Shown here: piece by piece, positions 4,989 through 5,292 of the stretch | Numbering within the stretch: position 1 is the first letter of the stretch | Layout: each line of letters begins with the position of its first letter | Assembly: GCA_050246435.1 (NCBI GenBank) | Contig: JBFWWB010000156.1 | Location: 1 to 5,292 of the forward strand | Length of the DNA stretch: 5,292 nucleotides | DNA from: JAKFWI01 sp050246435 | GTDB taxonomy: Bacteria > Pseudomonadota > Alphaproteobacteria > Caulobacterales > Aquidulcibacteraceae | Direction of reading: 5' to 3' | The notes under the pieces: model-generated | What the model saw: the letters and a program-made list of their open reading frames with translations, nothing else | Told to the model about the DNA's origin: nothing | Databases searched by the model: none | Program-made: the position numbers and the translations under genes

Positions 4989-5292
4989 ATGTTCCAAACT
5001 GGCGCCTCGAACGAAGCGGCCGGCGGAGCCGGTGAAGCAGAGAAGAAGGCGCAACGCGCGAGCGTCGCCGTCGATGAAGGATTGCGCGCCGGCGCGAAGC
5101 TGGCGCAGGCGCGCGCCGCGCGCGGCCTCTCCCTCGATGAACTCGCCGACCGGTTGCGCGTGCGCCGCGATTATCTCGAAGCGCTCGAAGCGATGAACGT
5201 GAAGGTGTTGCCCGGGCGCGCCTACGCGCTGGCCTACATTCGCGATTACGCGAAGGAGCTGGGCCTCGATCCTACCGCCATCGTTTTGCTAT
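4989..5292 (+). CDS. RodZ-like helix-turn-helix protein, N-terminal part (3' truncated by window)
   Basis: An open frame from ATG 4989 runs off the window end after 101 codons. Residues 1-29 are Ala/Gly/Glu-rich and probably disordered. From about residue 30 it shows the Xre-type helix-turn-helix found at the N-terminus of RodZ (HTH_25): LRAGAKLAQARAARGLSLDE, then LADRLRVRRDYLEALEAMN, the conserved LPGRAYALAYIRDYAKELGLD (74-94) and the start of a following helix. RodZ is a bitopic inner-membrane protein whose cytoplasmic domain binds MreB in rod-shape control. The transmembrane segment and periplasmic domain would lie beyond the window, so membership is inferred from this domain. Alphaproteobacterial versions often carry a C-terminal DUF4115 region and sit upstream of ispG and hisS, which cannot be checked here. 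Ribosome site is weak: GAG almost touches the ATG, and GCGGGCG lies farther up. Codon use matches ptsP. Confidence 0.85.
   Translation, partial: MFQTGASNEAAGGAGEAEKKAQRASVAVDEGLRAGAKLAQARAARGLSLDELADRLRVRRDYLEALEAMNVKVLPGRAYALAYIRDYAKELGLDPTAIVLL

Overview
The window is GC-rich DNA of a proteobacterium, most probably an alphaproteobacterium. The evidence is the gene order (UbiG-type methyltransferase divergent from aspartate kinase, then EI-Ntr, then a RodZ-like helix-turn-helix protein), strong G/C preference at third codon positions, and protein sequences of alphaproteobacterial type. A Rhodospirillales-like origin is possible, but this is an impression from the protein sequences and was not tested. 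The content is largely conserved core housekeeping; I see no insertion sequence, tRNA, rRNA, CRISPR array or phage gene.

Layout. Positions 1-78 hold the 3' end of a plus-strand gene, tentatively a DUF1178 family protein. Its stop codon interlocks with that of the convergent ubiG (842 to 75, minus strand). A 245-base divergent spacer with a strong GC palindrome/hairpin cluster (959-984) separates ubiG from lysC (1088-2356, plus), a full-length aspartate kinase with a kinase domain and two ACT domains. A 265-base spacer with a REP-like hairpin (2462-2486) and a possible 24-codon basic mini-ORF (2551-2625) leads to ptsP (2622-4895, plus), the complete GAF-containing Enzyme I of the nitrogen PTS. 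A compact 93-base spacer (4896-4988) carries three consecutive hairpins, one of them a convincing intrinsic terminator, and then the 5' part of a RodZ-like gene runs off the window end.

How the genes relate. UbiG makes two O-methylations in ubiquinone synthesis. LysC commits aspartate to lysine, threonine, methionine and diaminopimelate synthesis. PtsP starts the regulatory phosphorelay that senses nitrogen status. The lysC-ptsP adjacency fits a reported physical interaction between aspartokinase and EI-Ntr in Bradyrhizobium. The RodZ-like protein probably acts at the inner membrane in cell-shape or envelope functions.

The observations most worth a second look are an in-frame GTG with a Shine-Dalgarno sequence inside lysC, at the position where the separate beta subunit begins in alpha2beta2 aspartokinases, and the terminator/promoter/hairpin overlap between ptsP and the RodZ-like gene. 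I found no convincing undescribed multi-gene system.
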